Below, piece after piece: positions 1 to 8,775 of a stretch of 23,567 nucleotides of DNA. The notes beneath the pieces are model-generated. The model was not told where the DNA came from, ran no database searches, and saw only the letters and a program-made list of their open reading frames with translations. The stretch is from assembly GCA_035689095.1 (NCBI GenBank), contig DASSMB010000054.1, positions 1 through 23,567 on the forward strand. The letters run 5' to 3'. Position 1 is the stretch's first letter; the number at the start of each line of letters is the position of its first letter. This stretch comes from JACDDK01 sp035689095. Lineage in GTDB: Bacteria; Actinomycetota; Rubrobacteria; Rubrobacterales; Rubrobacteraceae. The position numbers were made by a program, and so were the translations under genes.

Positions 1-1
1 C

Positions 2-1033
2 GTATCCGGGAGTAACCCGCTCTCGACCCAGGACGATGTCTGTGCTGCGTTGGCGGAGCGCGGCGTCCGGGTCTACGCGACCCACGACCCTTCCGATGAA
101 GACTTCGAGCGCTACCTGCACCAGACCATAGAGACCGGCCCGGAGCTGATCATCGACGACGGCGCGGAGCTGGTGGGGCGGCTGATCGAATCGCATCCAG
201 AGCTCGTAGACAACGTCATCGGCGCGTCCGAGGAGACGACCACCGGCGTCACCAAGCTGAAGGCGATGACCGCCGAGGGTGTGCTGCCCTTCCCGGTGCT
301 CGCCGCCAACGACGCCCGCATGAAGCACCTCTTCGACAACCGCTACGGCACCGGCCACTCCTCCATCGTCGCCCTGCTCTCCAACACCAACCTCTTCCTA
401 TCCGGCAAGTCGGTCGTGGTGATGGGCTTCGGATGGGTTAGCCGCGGCCTCGCCAAATACGCCGACGGAATGGGAGCGCGCGTGATCGTCTGTGAGTCCG
501 ACCCGGTGAAGCTCCTGGAAGCCTACTCCGAGGGCTATGACGTGATGAACTCGATGAAGGCCGCCGAGGTCGGGGACGTGTTCCTCACGGGCACCGGCAA
601 CCTCCGGGTGCTCGGGAAGCAGCACTTCGAGCTGATGAAGGATGGCGCGCTGCTCGCTAACGCCGGCCACTACGACCACGAGTTCGACCTCGCGGGGTTG
701 CAGGAGATGGCGGTTGAGTCGCGGGAGGTGCGGCGCAACGTCGACGAGTACGAGCTTTCGGACGGTCGCAGGCTGCACGTGCTGGCGCGGGGACGGCTCG
801 TCAACATCGCGGCGGCGGATGGGCACCCGGTCGAGATCATGGACCTCACCTTCGCCGTGCAGGCGCTCGCGGCTCACCACCTCGTGAGCCACGCGGCGGA
901 CATCCCGGCGGGCATCCAGCCGATACCGGCCGAGATAGACGACCTCGTAGCCCGCGCAAAGCTCGCCTCTTTAGGCGTCGAGCCCGAGACGCTGACGGAG
1001 GAGCAGATCTCCTACCAGCAGAGCTGGCACTAG
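2..1033 (+). CDS. ahcY: S-adenosylhomocysteine hydrolase, 5'-truncated by window edge
   Basis: Hydrolyses S-adenosylhomocysteine to adenosine and homocysteine in the activated-methyl cycle; cytosolic and NAD-dependent. The reading frame is open from base 2 and already encodes GSNPLSTQDDV, the conserved SAHH substrate-site motif, so the gene begins upstream; the TTG at 50 is not the start. Further family motifs are GASEETTTGV (catalytic Glu) and KHLFDNRYGTG (catalytic Lys, Asp, Asn; Thr where the animal enzyme has Cys). The C-terminus ends LTEEQISYQQSW with no KPDHYRY-type tail, which together with a compact middle marks the short archaeal/Thermotoga-type form. The dinucleotide loop reads GFGWVSRG, with Ser replacing the third Gly of GxGxxG. 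Stop is TAG at 1031-1033; a 65-nt gap separates it from the MFS gene on the same strand. Family assignment is firm. Confidence 0.95.
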   Translation, partial: VSGSNPLSTQDDVCAALAERGVRVYATHDPSDEDFERYLHQTIETGPELIIDDGAELVGRLIESHPELVDNVIGASEETTTGVTKLKAMTAEGVLPFPVLAANDARMKHLFDNRYGTGHSSIVALLSNTNLFLSGKSVVVMGFGWVSRGLAKYADGMGARVIVCESDPVKLLEAYSEGYDVMNSMKAAEVGDVFLTGTGNLRVLGKQHFELMKDGALLANAGHYDHEFDLAGLQEMAVESREVRRNVDEYELSDGRRLHVLARGRLVNIAAADGHPVEIMDLTFAVQALAAHHLVSHAADIPAGIQPIPAEIDDLVARAKLASLGVEPETLTEEQISYQQSWH

Positions 1034-1098
1034 AGGCCCCGGCAGAGACCCGAGCGGAACTTGCGGCGACTCTCCCGAACCGGCCAGCGAAGGACGGC

Positions 1099-2310
1099 AT
1101 GACAAAAAAGACCCCGGCGGCCACCGGAACCGGAGGCGGGCTCCGGAGCGCGCTGCTCGTGGTCGGGGTTGTCCTCCTGGCGGCCAACCTGCGTCCGGCG
1201 ATCATCGCGGTGGCGTCTCTTATAGGCGAGATCCGGCCCGACGCCGGACTGTCGAATGGGACGGCGGGCCTGCTTACGACGCTGCCGCTCCTGGCGTTCG
1301 GCCTGCTCTCTCCGGTCGCGCCGCGGCTGGCCCGGCGCTTCGGCATGGAACGCGTGTTGTTTGCGGGGCTCGTCGTGCTCGCGGCGGGGATACTGCTGCG
1401 TTCGCAGGGCACGGTCGCGGCGCTGTTCCTCGGCACGGCGACCCTTGGAGCGGCCATAGCCGTCGGTAATGTTCTTTTGCCCGCCGTCATAAAGCGCTCC
1501 TTCCCGGACCGCGTCGGCCTGATGACGAGCGTGTACGTTACAGCGCTGGCCGTCAGCGCGGCCCTGGCGGCCGGTGTGAGCCTACCGATCTCCGACCAAC
1601 TCGGCGCCGGCTGGAAGACGGCTCTGGCCGTATGGGCGATCCCGGCGTTTGTAGCGGCGGCCGTGTGGCTCACGCAACTTGGACGCGGCCGTCAAGTGGA
1701 TGGTCCCGACGGAACATCCGGCGCCCCCGGAAAGGTCAGTGGCCTGTGGCGTTCGGCGCTCGCCTGGCAGGTCACGCTGTTCATGGGCCTTCAGTCTCTG
1801 GCCTACTACGCGGCGCTGGCGTGGCTACCGGAGATCCTGCGTGATGGGGGGATGGGCGCGGCCGGGGCGGGCTGGATGCTCGCGCTCGCCCAGACGGTCG
1901 GTATCGCCGCCATGTTCCTGGCGCCGGTCCTCGCTGGCCGCACGCCCTCACAGCGGGGCGTCGTCGTGGCTTCCGTGGCGCTGTCGGGCGCCGGAGTTCT
2001 GGGACTGCTCGTCGGCGGTATCGGGCTCGCTCCCGTCTGGGTCGCGCTGCTGGGGCTCGGACAGGGAGCGTGCTTCAGCCTGGCGCTCACCTTCTTCGCG
2101 CTCCGCTCCGCCGACCCTGCGCACGCAGCCGCGCTCTCCGGCATGGCCCAGTCCGTCGGTTACCTGCTCGCCGCCGCCGGTCCATTCCTGTTCGGCATCC
2201 TCCGCGACGCGACGCACGCCTGGACTGTTCCCTTGATGCTGCTCCTCACGATCGTGGTGTGCCTCCTGATCACGGGCCTCGGCGCCGCTCGCGACGCTCA
2301 GGTTGGTTAG
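1099..2310 (+). CDS. MFS transporter, CynX/NimT (cyanate permease-like) family
   Basis: Predicted 403-residue integral membrane protein with about 12 hydrophobic helices. The N-terminal helix contains AANLRPAIIAV, resembling the NLRPA motif of CynX/NimT-type major facilitator proteins, and an R-R-F-G-M-E-R loop follows helix 2, as expected of the MFS cytoplasmic loop. The centre (around residues 195-215) is a hydrophilic Gly/Pro-rich linker between the two six-helix halves. The ATG at 1099 is preceded by AAGGA about 5 nt upstream. The substrate cannot be told from sequence: family members are linked to cyanate, nitroimidazole and other small compounds. Its stop overlaps the convergent YdcZ gene by 4 nt (2307-2310). 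Confidence 0.85.
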   Translation: MTKKTPAATGTGGGLRSALLVVGVVLLAANLRPAIIAVASLIGEIRPDAGLSNGTAGLLTTLPLLAFGLLSPVAPRLARRFGMERVLFAGLVVLAAGILLRSQGTVAALFLGTATLGAAIAVGNVLLPAVIKRSFPDRVGLMTSVYVTALAVSAALAAGVSLPISDQLGAGWKTALAVWAIPAFVAAAVWLTQLGRGRQVDGPDGTSGAPGKVSGLWRSALAWQVTLFMGLQSLAYYAALAWLPEILRDGGMGAAGAGWMLALAQTVGIAAMFLAPVLAGRTPSQRGVVVASVALSGAGVLGLLVGGIGLAPVWVALLGLGQGACFSLALTFFALRSADPAHAAALSGMAQSVGYLLAAAGPFLFGILRDATHAWTVPLMLLLTIVVCLLITGLGAARDAQVG

Positions 2311-2732
2311 CTGCGTACGACGAGGACGCCGCCGATCAGGATGAAGACGATGCCGAGGACTTTGACGAGCCCGATCTCCGCCGCCGCCGGACCGTAGACG
2401 CCGAGCCGATCTATGACCAGTCCCATGATTAGCTGCGCGGCTATCACCAACGAGAGCGTCTGGGCGACGCCGGTCTGTCCGGCCGCGAGCGTAATGGAGG
2501 AGACGATGAACGCCCCGAGGATGCCGGAGGCGATCGCGCAGGTAACCGCTTTACCGGTAAGCTCCGGTCGGGTCATGAACGAGGCGACGAGGAAGCCGAT
2601 CACCCCTGTCGTGAAGCCGGAGATGGCGACCAGACCGCCGATCCCCAGGGACTTCATGCCCGTTGTATTGGCGACGACCTGGAAACCGACCGCGACGCCG
2701 GCGAGGACCGCGAGAACCAGCGCGGGATTCAA
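2307..2732 (-). CDS. DMT-superfamily small transporter, YdcZ type (formerly DUF606)
   Basis: A 141-residue, almost wholly hydrophobic protein with about five membrane helices, the size of a half-length drug/metabolite transporter. The N-terminus (NPALVLAVLAGVAVGFQ) and C-terminal helix (GIVFILIGGVLVV) fit the YdcZ family, which have been proposed to work as paired or dimeric exporters. The start is TTG at 2732, behind AGAGGGGTGA. A TATACT box on the minus strand (2774-2769) lies about 36 nt upstream. It is convergent with the MFS gene, their ends sharing 4 nt, and divergent from the zinc-finger gene at 2780. Substrate unknown. Confidence 0.8.
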   Translation of the reverse strand: MNPALVLAVLAGVAVGFQVVANTTGMKSLGIGGLVAISGFTTGVIGFLVASFMTRPELTGKAVTCAIASGILGAFIVSSITLAAGQTGVAQTLSLVIAAQLIMGLVIDRLGVYGPAAAEIGLVKVLGIVFILIGGVLVVRS

Positions 2733-2767
2733 TTGCGCTCACCCCTCTCTGTTTTGGGCCAGCGAGG

Positions 2768-2774
2768 TAGTATA
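2768..2774. promoter_or_regulatory. Shared -10 box readable on both strands
   Basis: TAGTATA reads TAGTAT on the plus strand (2768-2773), ending 6 nt before the GTG of the zinc-finger gene, and TATACT on the minus strand (2774-2769), about 36 nt before the YdcZ TTG. Both fit TANNNT -10 elements, so one 7-bp stretch could drive both divergent genes. No convincing -35 is seen on either strand. Confidence 0.45.
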
Positions 2775-2779
2775 GCAGC

Positions 2780-3085
2780 GTGAGGACCATAACCATCCGT
2801 TACACGGAGTTTCGTGAATGCCCGAACTGCGAGGGACGGGGCGACGACGGCTCCGCGTGGCGGCCGTTCGAGTGCCGCCGCTGTAGGGGGAGAGGCCGGC
2901 TCATTACCGGAGTCGAGGTCGAGGACTCGGTGGAGGGGCTGCTGCCGCGCTCGCGCTACGACTTCACCGCGCTGGGAGAGGTCTACCTGCTGAACTTCGA
3001 CGAAGCGGAGCTGGAGGAGATAGAGGTCATTCGTCCGGAGAACGGTTCGGGTCCACGTGCGCCATCAGCCGGAGACCCTGAGTGA
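2780..3085 (+). CDS. Small protein with DnaJ-type CxxCxGxG zinc finger
   Basis: A 101-residue hypothetical protein. Residues about 14-21 read CPNCEGRG and about 32-39 read CRRCRGRG, two CxxCxGxG half-sites like those of the DnaJ cysteine-rich domain, so one zinc ion is probably bound. The rest is acidic and carries no J domain, so it is not a co-chaperone in the usual sense. The start is GTG at 2780, 6 nt after a TAGTAT box and without a Shine-Dalgarno, which suggests a leaderless transcript. The last 59 nt overlap the end of the opposing membrane-protein gene. The zinc finger is clear; the function is not. Confidence 0.65.
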   Translation: MRTITIRYTEFRECPNCEGRGDDGSAWRPFECRRCRGRGRLITGVEVEDSVEGLLPRSRYDFTALGEVYLLNFDEAELEEIEVIRPENGSGPRAPSAGDPE

Positions 3086-3485
3086 AGGCGGCCGCTATGG
3101 AGATCCCGATGATGTCGAAGGTCGCCCAGCGGCCGTAATCGGGCCTGCTCACCGCGTCGCCGTATTCCTTCCGGTAGCCCGCGGGGTCGCTGATCGCCGC
3201 CCACTGGAACGCCGCCGGGAAGAGCGCCCACTCTATAACCGTGGCGCCGACCGTCATCACGACTGCCGCCAGGACCCCCCACCAGCCGCCCCGGAACACC
3301 AGCGTCGCCGCCAGCACCAGGTACACGATGAGGCGGGTCAGAAGGATAAGAGTCCCATAGCTGCTCCCTTCATACGCGCTCCTGAACGAGAACATCTCGG
3401 AGCCGAACCCGAAGAGCGCCGCCGCAAAGGTGCATCCCACCGTGAGGATAGCCAGGGATCTCAGGTCTCGCTTCATGGGCCGCAT
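3027..3485 (-). CDS. Unrecognised four-helix membrane protein
   Basis: A 152-residue protein read from the ATG at 3485 (MRPMKRDLRS), with a purine-rich GGCGGA about 9-10 nt upstream; the ATG at 3476 is an alternative. Four hydrophobic segments are visible at roughly residues 11-27, 45-63, 66-90 and 125-142. A hydrophilic loop rich in Tyr, Asp and Arg (around 98-122) lies before the last helix. I do not recognise the family. The frame stays open upstream to 3980, but that extension is antisense to the Bax1 gene and is Arg/Pro-rich noise. Its 3' end overlaps the zinc-finger gene by 59 nt, an unusually long convergent overlap. It lies just downstream of the XPB-Bax1 pair on the same strand (32-nt gap), so co-transcription is possible. 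Confidence 0.6.
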   Translation of the reverse strand: MRPMKRDLRSLAILTVGCTFAAALFGFGSEMFSFRSAYEGSSYGTLILLTRLIVYLVLAATLVFRGGWWGVLAAVVMTVGATVIEWALFPAAFQWAAISDPAGYRKEYGDAVSRPDYGRWATFDIIGISIAAAFTQGLRLMAHVDPNRSPDE

Positions 3486-3517
3486 TATATTCGTTTCCGC
3501 CCCCGGATAGCGTCGCG

Positions 3518-4756
3518 CTAGAGGTCCGTCAGGGCTTCGAGCACGGCTTTCGGGGCCAGCCGGTTCTTGAATGGCACCACCTCGCCGTGGACCGCTTCCG
3601 AGAGCGTCTCCTTCGTGGCGCTCAGGTTCTCGGAGGCTGCGAGTAGTACGCGGTGTCCGCGGCGGCGGGCCTCCCGAACGAGGGCGACCCGCTCGATCAG
3701 GGACCTCTCCGACCAGAAGCCCAGGATCTCCAGGTAAGCCCGTTCCCCGGTGTCGCTCGTCAGCGCGAAGTCCGGGACGAGCGCCGCCTTTAGCTCTGGC
3801 AGGGGAAGTATCTCCGCTCCGGCGTCGAGCCGCCATCCGCCGGTATCTTTGGCCCGCTCCCAAGCCTTCACGAAAGCCTCGCGGACCTCGTCGGGTTCGC
3901 GGGCCTCGCGCGGACCGAGGTAGTGGCTCCGCAGCCCGGACTCCGAGTCGAGCTCCAGGACGGCGTCGCGGCCCTTCCACTCGACGTTCGCCGAGAGGGA
4001 CCAGGGAGTGGTCAGGAGCAGGCCGGGCAGGAACTTCGCCAGCCTCAGCCCGTACTTGCGAGTGCCGCCGAAGATGGAGAGCGGGCCGTCGAGGTGGAGC
4101 CGGTAGCCGCGGGACGTGGTCTCCAGCCGGTAGACGAGCCCCATGAGCTTTACGTAGTGGAAGACGAGCCGGGCGTCCGCGCCGGGTCCGAGGTCCACGA
4201 TCAGGTCGCGGGCGGAGTAGAGAACCCCCTGGGCCTGGGCGACGTTGTAGCGCAGCACCAGGGCTTCCGGCTCTGGACGGTCGAAGACGGAGAGTAGCTG
4301 CGCCGCCTGCCGGTCGGCGTACATTACGGCCGACGGGTCCACCAGCGTAGTCTCTATAGACACTTGCGAGAGGAGGTCGTCGCGGGTCGTGGCGGCGAGC
4401 AGGCCCGGCTCGGCGGCCGGAGGTTCGGGGAGGGCGGCGGCAAGCTCGAAGAGGCGGGTGCGTACGGTGTACGGGTCGGCTTCAGTGGGTGGCTCCCACG
4501 ACGCGCGTTCTTCCAGGAGCTTCGCCAGGGCGCGCACGATCCTGAACCCCCGCCGGGCGTCGAGGCGCGGCCCGAGCTCCTCTTCCCGCTCGGCGAGCGC
4601 GGCCTGCAGCGCGGCTCTCGGCTGGCCGAGGTGCCCGGCGTAGAGGTCGCAGAGTTCAGCGGCGATTTCGAGGACGCGCCGGTCGGAGGTCGAGAGGCGG
4701 TGCGGGACGACCCTGCCGCGGCTGACGCGGGCCATGACGTGTTCGGAGCGCAGCAT
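3518..4756 (-). CDS. bax1: Bax1-type nuclease, DUF790 (XPB partner)
   Basis: A 412-residue protein of the DUF790 family. Known members, studied in archaea, are called Bax1: a nuclease that binds the XPB helicase and cuts DNA at junctions or bubbles, in a proposed nucleotide-excision-repair-like pathway. Visible signatures are LDGPLSIFGGTRKYG (residues 222-235) and a C-terminal PDF (328-330) followed by LEILGFWSE (342-350), a spacing like the PD-(D/E)xK nuclease core with Asp329 and Glu343 as candidate metal ligands. The ATG at 4756 shares its A with the TGA stop of the upstream helicase gene (TGATG), so translation is coupled. Family and partner are firm; activity here is inferred. Confidence 0.9.
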   Translation of the reverse strand: MLRSEHVMARVSRGRVVPHRLSTSDRRVLEIAAELCDLYAGHLGQPRAALQAALAEREEELGPRLDARRGFRIVRALAKLLEERASWEPPTEADPYTVRTRLFELAAALPEPPAAEPGLLAATTRDDLLSQVSIETTLVDPSAVMYADRQAAQLLSVFDRPEPEALVLRYNVAQAQGVLYSARDLIVDLGPGADARLVFHYVKLMGLVYRLETTSRGYRLHLDGPLSIFGGTRKYGLRLAKFLPGLLLTTPWSLSANVEWKGRDAVLELDSESGLRSHYLGPREAREPDEVREAFVKAWERAKDTGGWRLDAGAEILPLPELKAALVPDFALTSDTGERAYLEILGFWSERSLIERVALVREARRRGHRVLLAASENLSATKETLSEAVHGEVVPFKNRLAPKAVLEALTDL

Positions 4757-6132
4757 CAGACGGGTATTCCGCGGGTAGACTCGCGGCGGCGCCGGGCGGT
4801 GAACTCCTCGCCGGTCGCGGTCGTGACCAGCTCGTAGAGAGTGGCGCGCTTGCCCTCCTTCGGGCGCAGGATGCGTCCCAGACGCTGGACGTACTCGCGG
4901 TGAGAGGCGCTGCCGGCCAGGATGATCGCGACGTTCGCGTCCGGCACGTCCACGCCCTCGTTCAGGACGTCCGAGGCGATGATCGTGCGGTAGCGCCCCT
5001 CCCGGAAGCGGTCCAGGATCTCCTTTCGCTCCCTGGCCGGCGTCTCGAACGTGATGCCGGGGATGAGGAACCGCCGCGAGAGCGCGTACACCTCTTCCAC
5101 ACTCTTTGTAAAGACGATGCAGCGGTCGTCCCAGTGCCTACGCAGCAGGTTCTCCAGCGTCGCGCCCTTGCGCACCGCTCCGGCCTGTATCTCCCGCCGC
5201 CGCCGCGCCGCCAGCAGCGCCTCCCGCCCCCCTGAGTGGCTGGTCGCGGCGACGAGGATGAAACGCTGCCAGTCCTCAGGCGAGCGGACGGAGAGGTGAT
5301 GTTTCTTCAGGAAGTCCCGGTAGATAGCCTCGGCCTCGGCGTACTCGTGGCGCTCGTGGGCGGTCAGCTCCACCGGGATGCGGATCAGGTCGTAGGGAGC
5401 GAGGTAGGTGCCGGCGAGGTCTTCCGGTGAGAGATGGTAGACGACCGGACCTACCAGTTCCGGCAGCAGGTCGTGGCCGCCATCGGGACGTTCGGGGGTC
5501 GCGGTGAGGCCGAGCGAGTAAGGGGCGAGGAGCATCTTCGAGATCACGGAGTTCTTCGGGGCGGGGAGGTGGTGTACCTCATCGTAGACGGCGAGGGCGA
5601 AGCGGTCGCCGTAGCGTTCGGCGTGGATGTAGGCCGAGTCGTAGGTCGTCACCGTGAGCGGCGTCACCTCATGGTACCCGCCGCCGAGCAGCCCGACCGT
5701 GACCGAGTCCCCGAAGGCGTCCTGAAGGATGGAGTACCACTGCTTTAGCAGGGCCAGCGTCGGCACGACGACGAGGGCGCTGCGCCCTACGCGCTCTATG
5801 GCCCGCACGGCGACGGCGGTCTTCCCGGCTCCCGTCGGGAGCACCACCACGCCGCGCAGGTCCGCCCGCCGCCAGGCGGCGAGAGCGTCGCGCTGGTAGG
5901 GGCGGGGTTCCATAGCGACGCGGGATTCGAGGGAGAGCTTCTCGAAAGCGGCTGCGCGGTCGCGGTGGGGCGTCGAGGAGCCGCGCAGGGAGAGCGAGAC
6001 CTCCCGATACGCGCTCGCCGGGGCGCGCCACTGCCGGGTGCGGCCGTCCCAGATGAAAGGCTCCGGCGGATGGTCGCCATCGGGGAGGCCGCTGGCGATC
6101 AGGGTGCCGGACTCGTAGAATAGCTCGATCAC
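4756..6132 (-). CDS. XPB/Ssl2-type DNA helicase (superfamily 2)
   Basis: A 458-residue superfamily 2 helicase with the size and layout of archaeal XPB. An N-terminal damage-recognition-like region (about 1-70) is followed by PYQRDAL (78-84), Walker A PTGAGKT (99-105), motif II DEVH (184-187), motif III TATPER (210-215) and, in the second RecA-like domain, IIASDVLNEGVDVP (384-397) and QRLGRILRPKEG (416-427). XPB unwinds or melts DNA for nucleotide excision repair, and the coupled downstream Bax1 gene supports that reading. I did not find an obvious RED motif. The start is GTG at 6132, preceded at 6 nt by TATCCT on the minus strand and with no Shine-Dalgarno, so the transcript is probably leaderless. 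It is divergent from the NagZ-like gene across 72 nt. Confidence 0.9.
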   Translation of the reverse strand: MIELFYESGTLIASGLPDGDHPPEPFIWDGRTRQWRAPASAYREVSLSLRGSSTPHRDRAAAFEKLSLESRVAMEPRPYQRDALAAWRRADLRGVVVLPTGAGKTAVAVRAIERVGRSALVVVPTLALLKQWYSILQDAFGDSVTVGLLGGGYHEVTPLTVTTYDSAYIHAERYGDRFALAVYDEVHHLPAPKNSVISKMLLAPYSLGLTATPERPDGGHDLLPELVGPVVYHLSPEDLAGTYLAPYDLIRIPVELTAHERHEYAEAEAIYRDFLKKHHLSVRSPEDWQRFILVAATSHSGGREALLAARRRREIQAGAVRKGATLENLLRRHWDDRCIVFTKSVEEVYALSRRFLIPGITFETPARERKEILDRFREGRYRTIIASDVLNEGVDVPDANVAIILAGSASHREYVQRLGRILRPKEGKRATLYELVTTATGEEFTARRRRESTRGIPV

Positions 6133-6138
6133 GCTAGA

Positions 6139-6144
6139 AGGATA
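6139..6144 (-). promoter_or_regulatory. Candidate -10 box of the XPB-Bax1 operon
   Basis: TATCCT on the minus strand, followed by 6 nt (TCTAGC) and the GTG start. The spacing would place transcription start at or next to the start codon. No -35 recognised. Confidence 0.4.
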
Positions 6145-6204
6145 CCCGAGCCTCGCGCCGCTCTCAGCGGTCGATGGCTCGCCTCATACGGCTGAAGGGA
6201 GATC

Positions 6205-7389
6205 TTGAAACATCCAGGCAGAGGAGGATGGGCCGCACTCGTGTGCGGCATGGTCGTGGTGATTGGCGTTGTGGCCGCGCTGTTGGCGGGCTGTGGCGGT
6301 ATGTCCGGGGATGCCTCGGGCACAGACGCGAAGTCTTCCTCCGCGCAGCAGGAGAAGAAGACCGAAGATAAGCCGGCGGCCGGGGAGATGAGCGTGCGCG
6401 ACATGGTGGGCCAGATGTTCGTGGTGAGCATGGGCGGCACCGAGCCGGACTACTACATCGAGAAGATGGTCCGGGAGCGGAACATCGGGGGGGTCTTGCT
6501 CTTCGGCTACAACATGAAGAGCGAGGAGCAGGTCAAGTCGCTCACGGCCTCATTGCAGAAGCTCTCCATGAAGACGAAGCCTGCGATACCGCTTTTTATC
6601 GGGGTGGATCAGGAGGGAGGACGGATAGCGAGCGCGCCGTGGGTAGCGCCGCAGCCGTCGGCGGCAGAGATCGGGCAGCGCGGCGACCCGGTCGAGGCGC
6701 ACAACGTGGCCGAGAAGATGGGGACCGAACTGTTGCGGGCCGGGGTCAACACGGACTTCGCGCCGGTAGTGGACACTGGATTCGGGGCCGCCATAGGGGA
6801 CCGCTCTTACGGTGAGGACCCGCTGCTCGTGTCGAAGATGGGGGCCGCGGCGGTGAAGGGCTTCGAGGCGGCGGGCGTCGTCGCGGCCGCCAAGCACTTC
6901 CCGAACCACGGACCGGCCACCTCCGACTCGCACGTGAGTCTGCCGGTTGTGGACCATGACATGGCGACGATCCGCTCCTACGACCTGCCGCCGTTTCAGG
7001 CGGCCATAAAGGTCGGGGTGCCGATGGTGATGGCGGGGCACCTCGTCTATCCGGCCCTGGACCCGGATAACCCGGCGAGCCTCTCGCCGAAAGCTATAGG
7101 GATGCTACGCGGCGATCTGGGCTTCGATGGCGTGGTCATCACCGACGACCTGGCGATGAAGGGGGCGAACGGCGGCGGGCCGCCCGCCCGCGCGGCGGTG
7201 GAGGCCGTCAAGGCGGGGGCGGACATGCTCATTATCTCCAGTCCGCCGCAAGAGCAGGCCGACGCGTATGACGCCGTGGTCGAAGCCGTCCAATCCGGGG
7301 AGATACCGGAAAAACAGATCCGGGCCTCCGTCGCTCGCGTACTGAAAGTAAAGGAAAAATACTCGCTCTACGGAGAGAAAAGCCGATAG
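6205..7389 (+). CDS. nagZ: Beta-N-acetylhexosaminidase-like lipoprotein, glycoside hydrolase family 3 (NagZ-like)
   Basis: A 394-residue exported GH3 enzyme, expected to remove N-acetylglucosamine from cell-wall muropeptides or other glycans outside the membrane. Residues 1-30 form a lipoprotein signal with lipobox LAGC (Cys30), followed by a Ser/Lys/Glu-rich linker. The catalytic signature KHFPNHGPATSDSH spans residues 230-243; its Asp241/His243 pair is the NagZ acid/base motif, and Asn234 replaces the usual Gly of KHFPGHG. ITDDLAM carries the likely nucleophile (Asp314). Single-domain length agrees with NagZ. The start is TTG at 6205 with GAAGGGA 4 nt before it. The sugar ABC importer begins 124 nt downstream, which hints that the products are imported, though not proven. 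Secreted GH3 enzymes with other substrates remain possible. Confidence 0.88.
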   Translation: MKHPGRGGWAALVCGMVVVIGVVAALLAGCGGMSGDASGTDAKSSSAQQEKKTEDKPAAGEMSVRDMVGQMFVVSMGGTEPDYYIEKMVRERNIGGVLLFGYNMKSEEQVKSLTASLQKLSMKTKPAIPLFIGVDQEGGRIASAPWVAPQPSAAEIGQRGDPVEAHNVAEKMGTELLRAGVNTDFAPVVDTGFGAAIGDRSYGEDPLLVSKMGAAAVKGFEAAGVVAAAKHFPNHGPATSDSHVSLPVVDHDMATIRSYDLPPFQAAIKVGVPMVMAGHLVYPALDPDNPASLSPKAIGMLRGDLGFDGVVITDDLAMKGANGGGPPARAAVEAVKAGADMLIISSPPQEQADAYDAVVEAVQSGEIPEKQIRASVARVLKVKEKYSLYGEKSR

Positions 7390-7412
7390 GGGTGCAAACT
7401 CTCAAGTTAGGG

Positions 7413-7418
7413 TAGAAT
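7413..7418 (+). promoter_or_regulatory. Candidate -10 box of the sugar ABC operon
   Basis: TAGAAT 96 nt before the ATPase start codon. The -35 position is unclear. It would give a leader of roughly 90 nt, which holds the hairpins listed next. Confidence 0.35.
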
Positions 7419-7424
7419 GCCGTA

Positions 7425-7486
7425 GGCCATTAGGGGTGGCCTCTCCCCGGCAGGGGATACTGTGGGAACTACGGGCGCGAACGCGC
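7425..7486 (+). promoter_or_regulatory. Structured leader or operator region upstream of the ABC ATPase gene
   Basis: Three inverted repeats lie in a row in the gene-free stretch 7390-7513: GGCCA (7425-7429) with TGGCC (7437-7441); TCCCC (7444-7448) with GGGGA (7453-7457) around GGCA; and GCGCG-AA-CGCGC (7475-7486). The last is compact enough to be a repressor operator; the first two could fold in RNA. No known riboswitch is recognised. The ribosome site AAGGAGG (7501-7507) is left outside the hairpins. Confidence 0.35.
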
Positions 7487-7513
7487 TCGAAAAATAGAAG
7501 AAGGAGGCGACAG

Positions 7514-8761
<1,248 letters not shown>

Positions 8762-8775
8762 AGAGGTCTTACAGT

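Noticed and set aside
3486..3980. Long upstream extension of the four-helix membrane protein frame on the minus strand
   Set aside because: It is antisense-frame to the well-supported Bax1 gene, has Arg/Pro/Gly-rich composition, and a good ATG exists at 3485.
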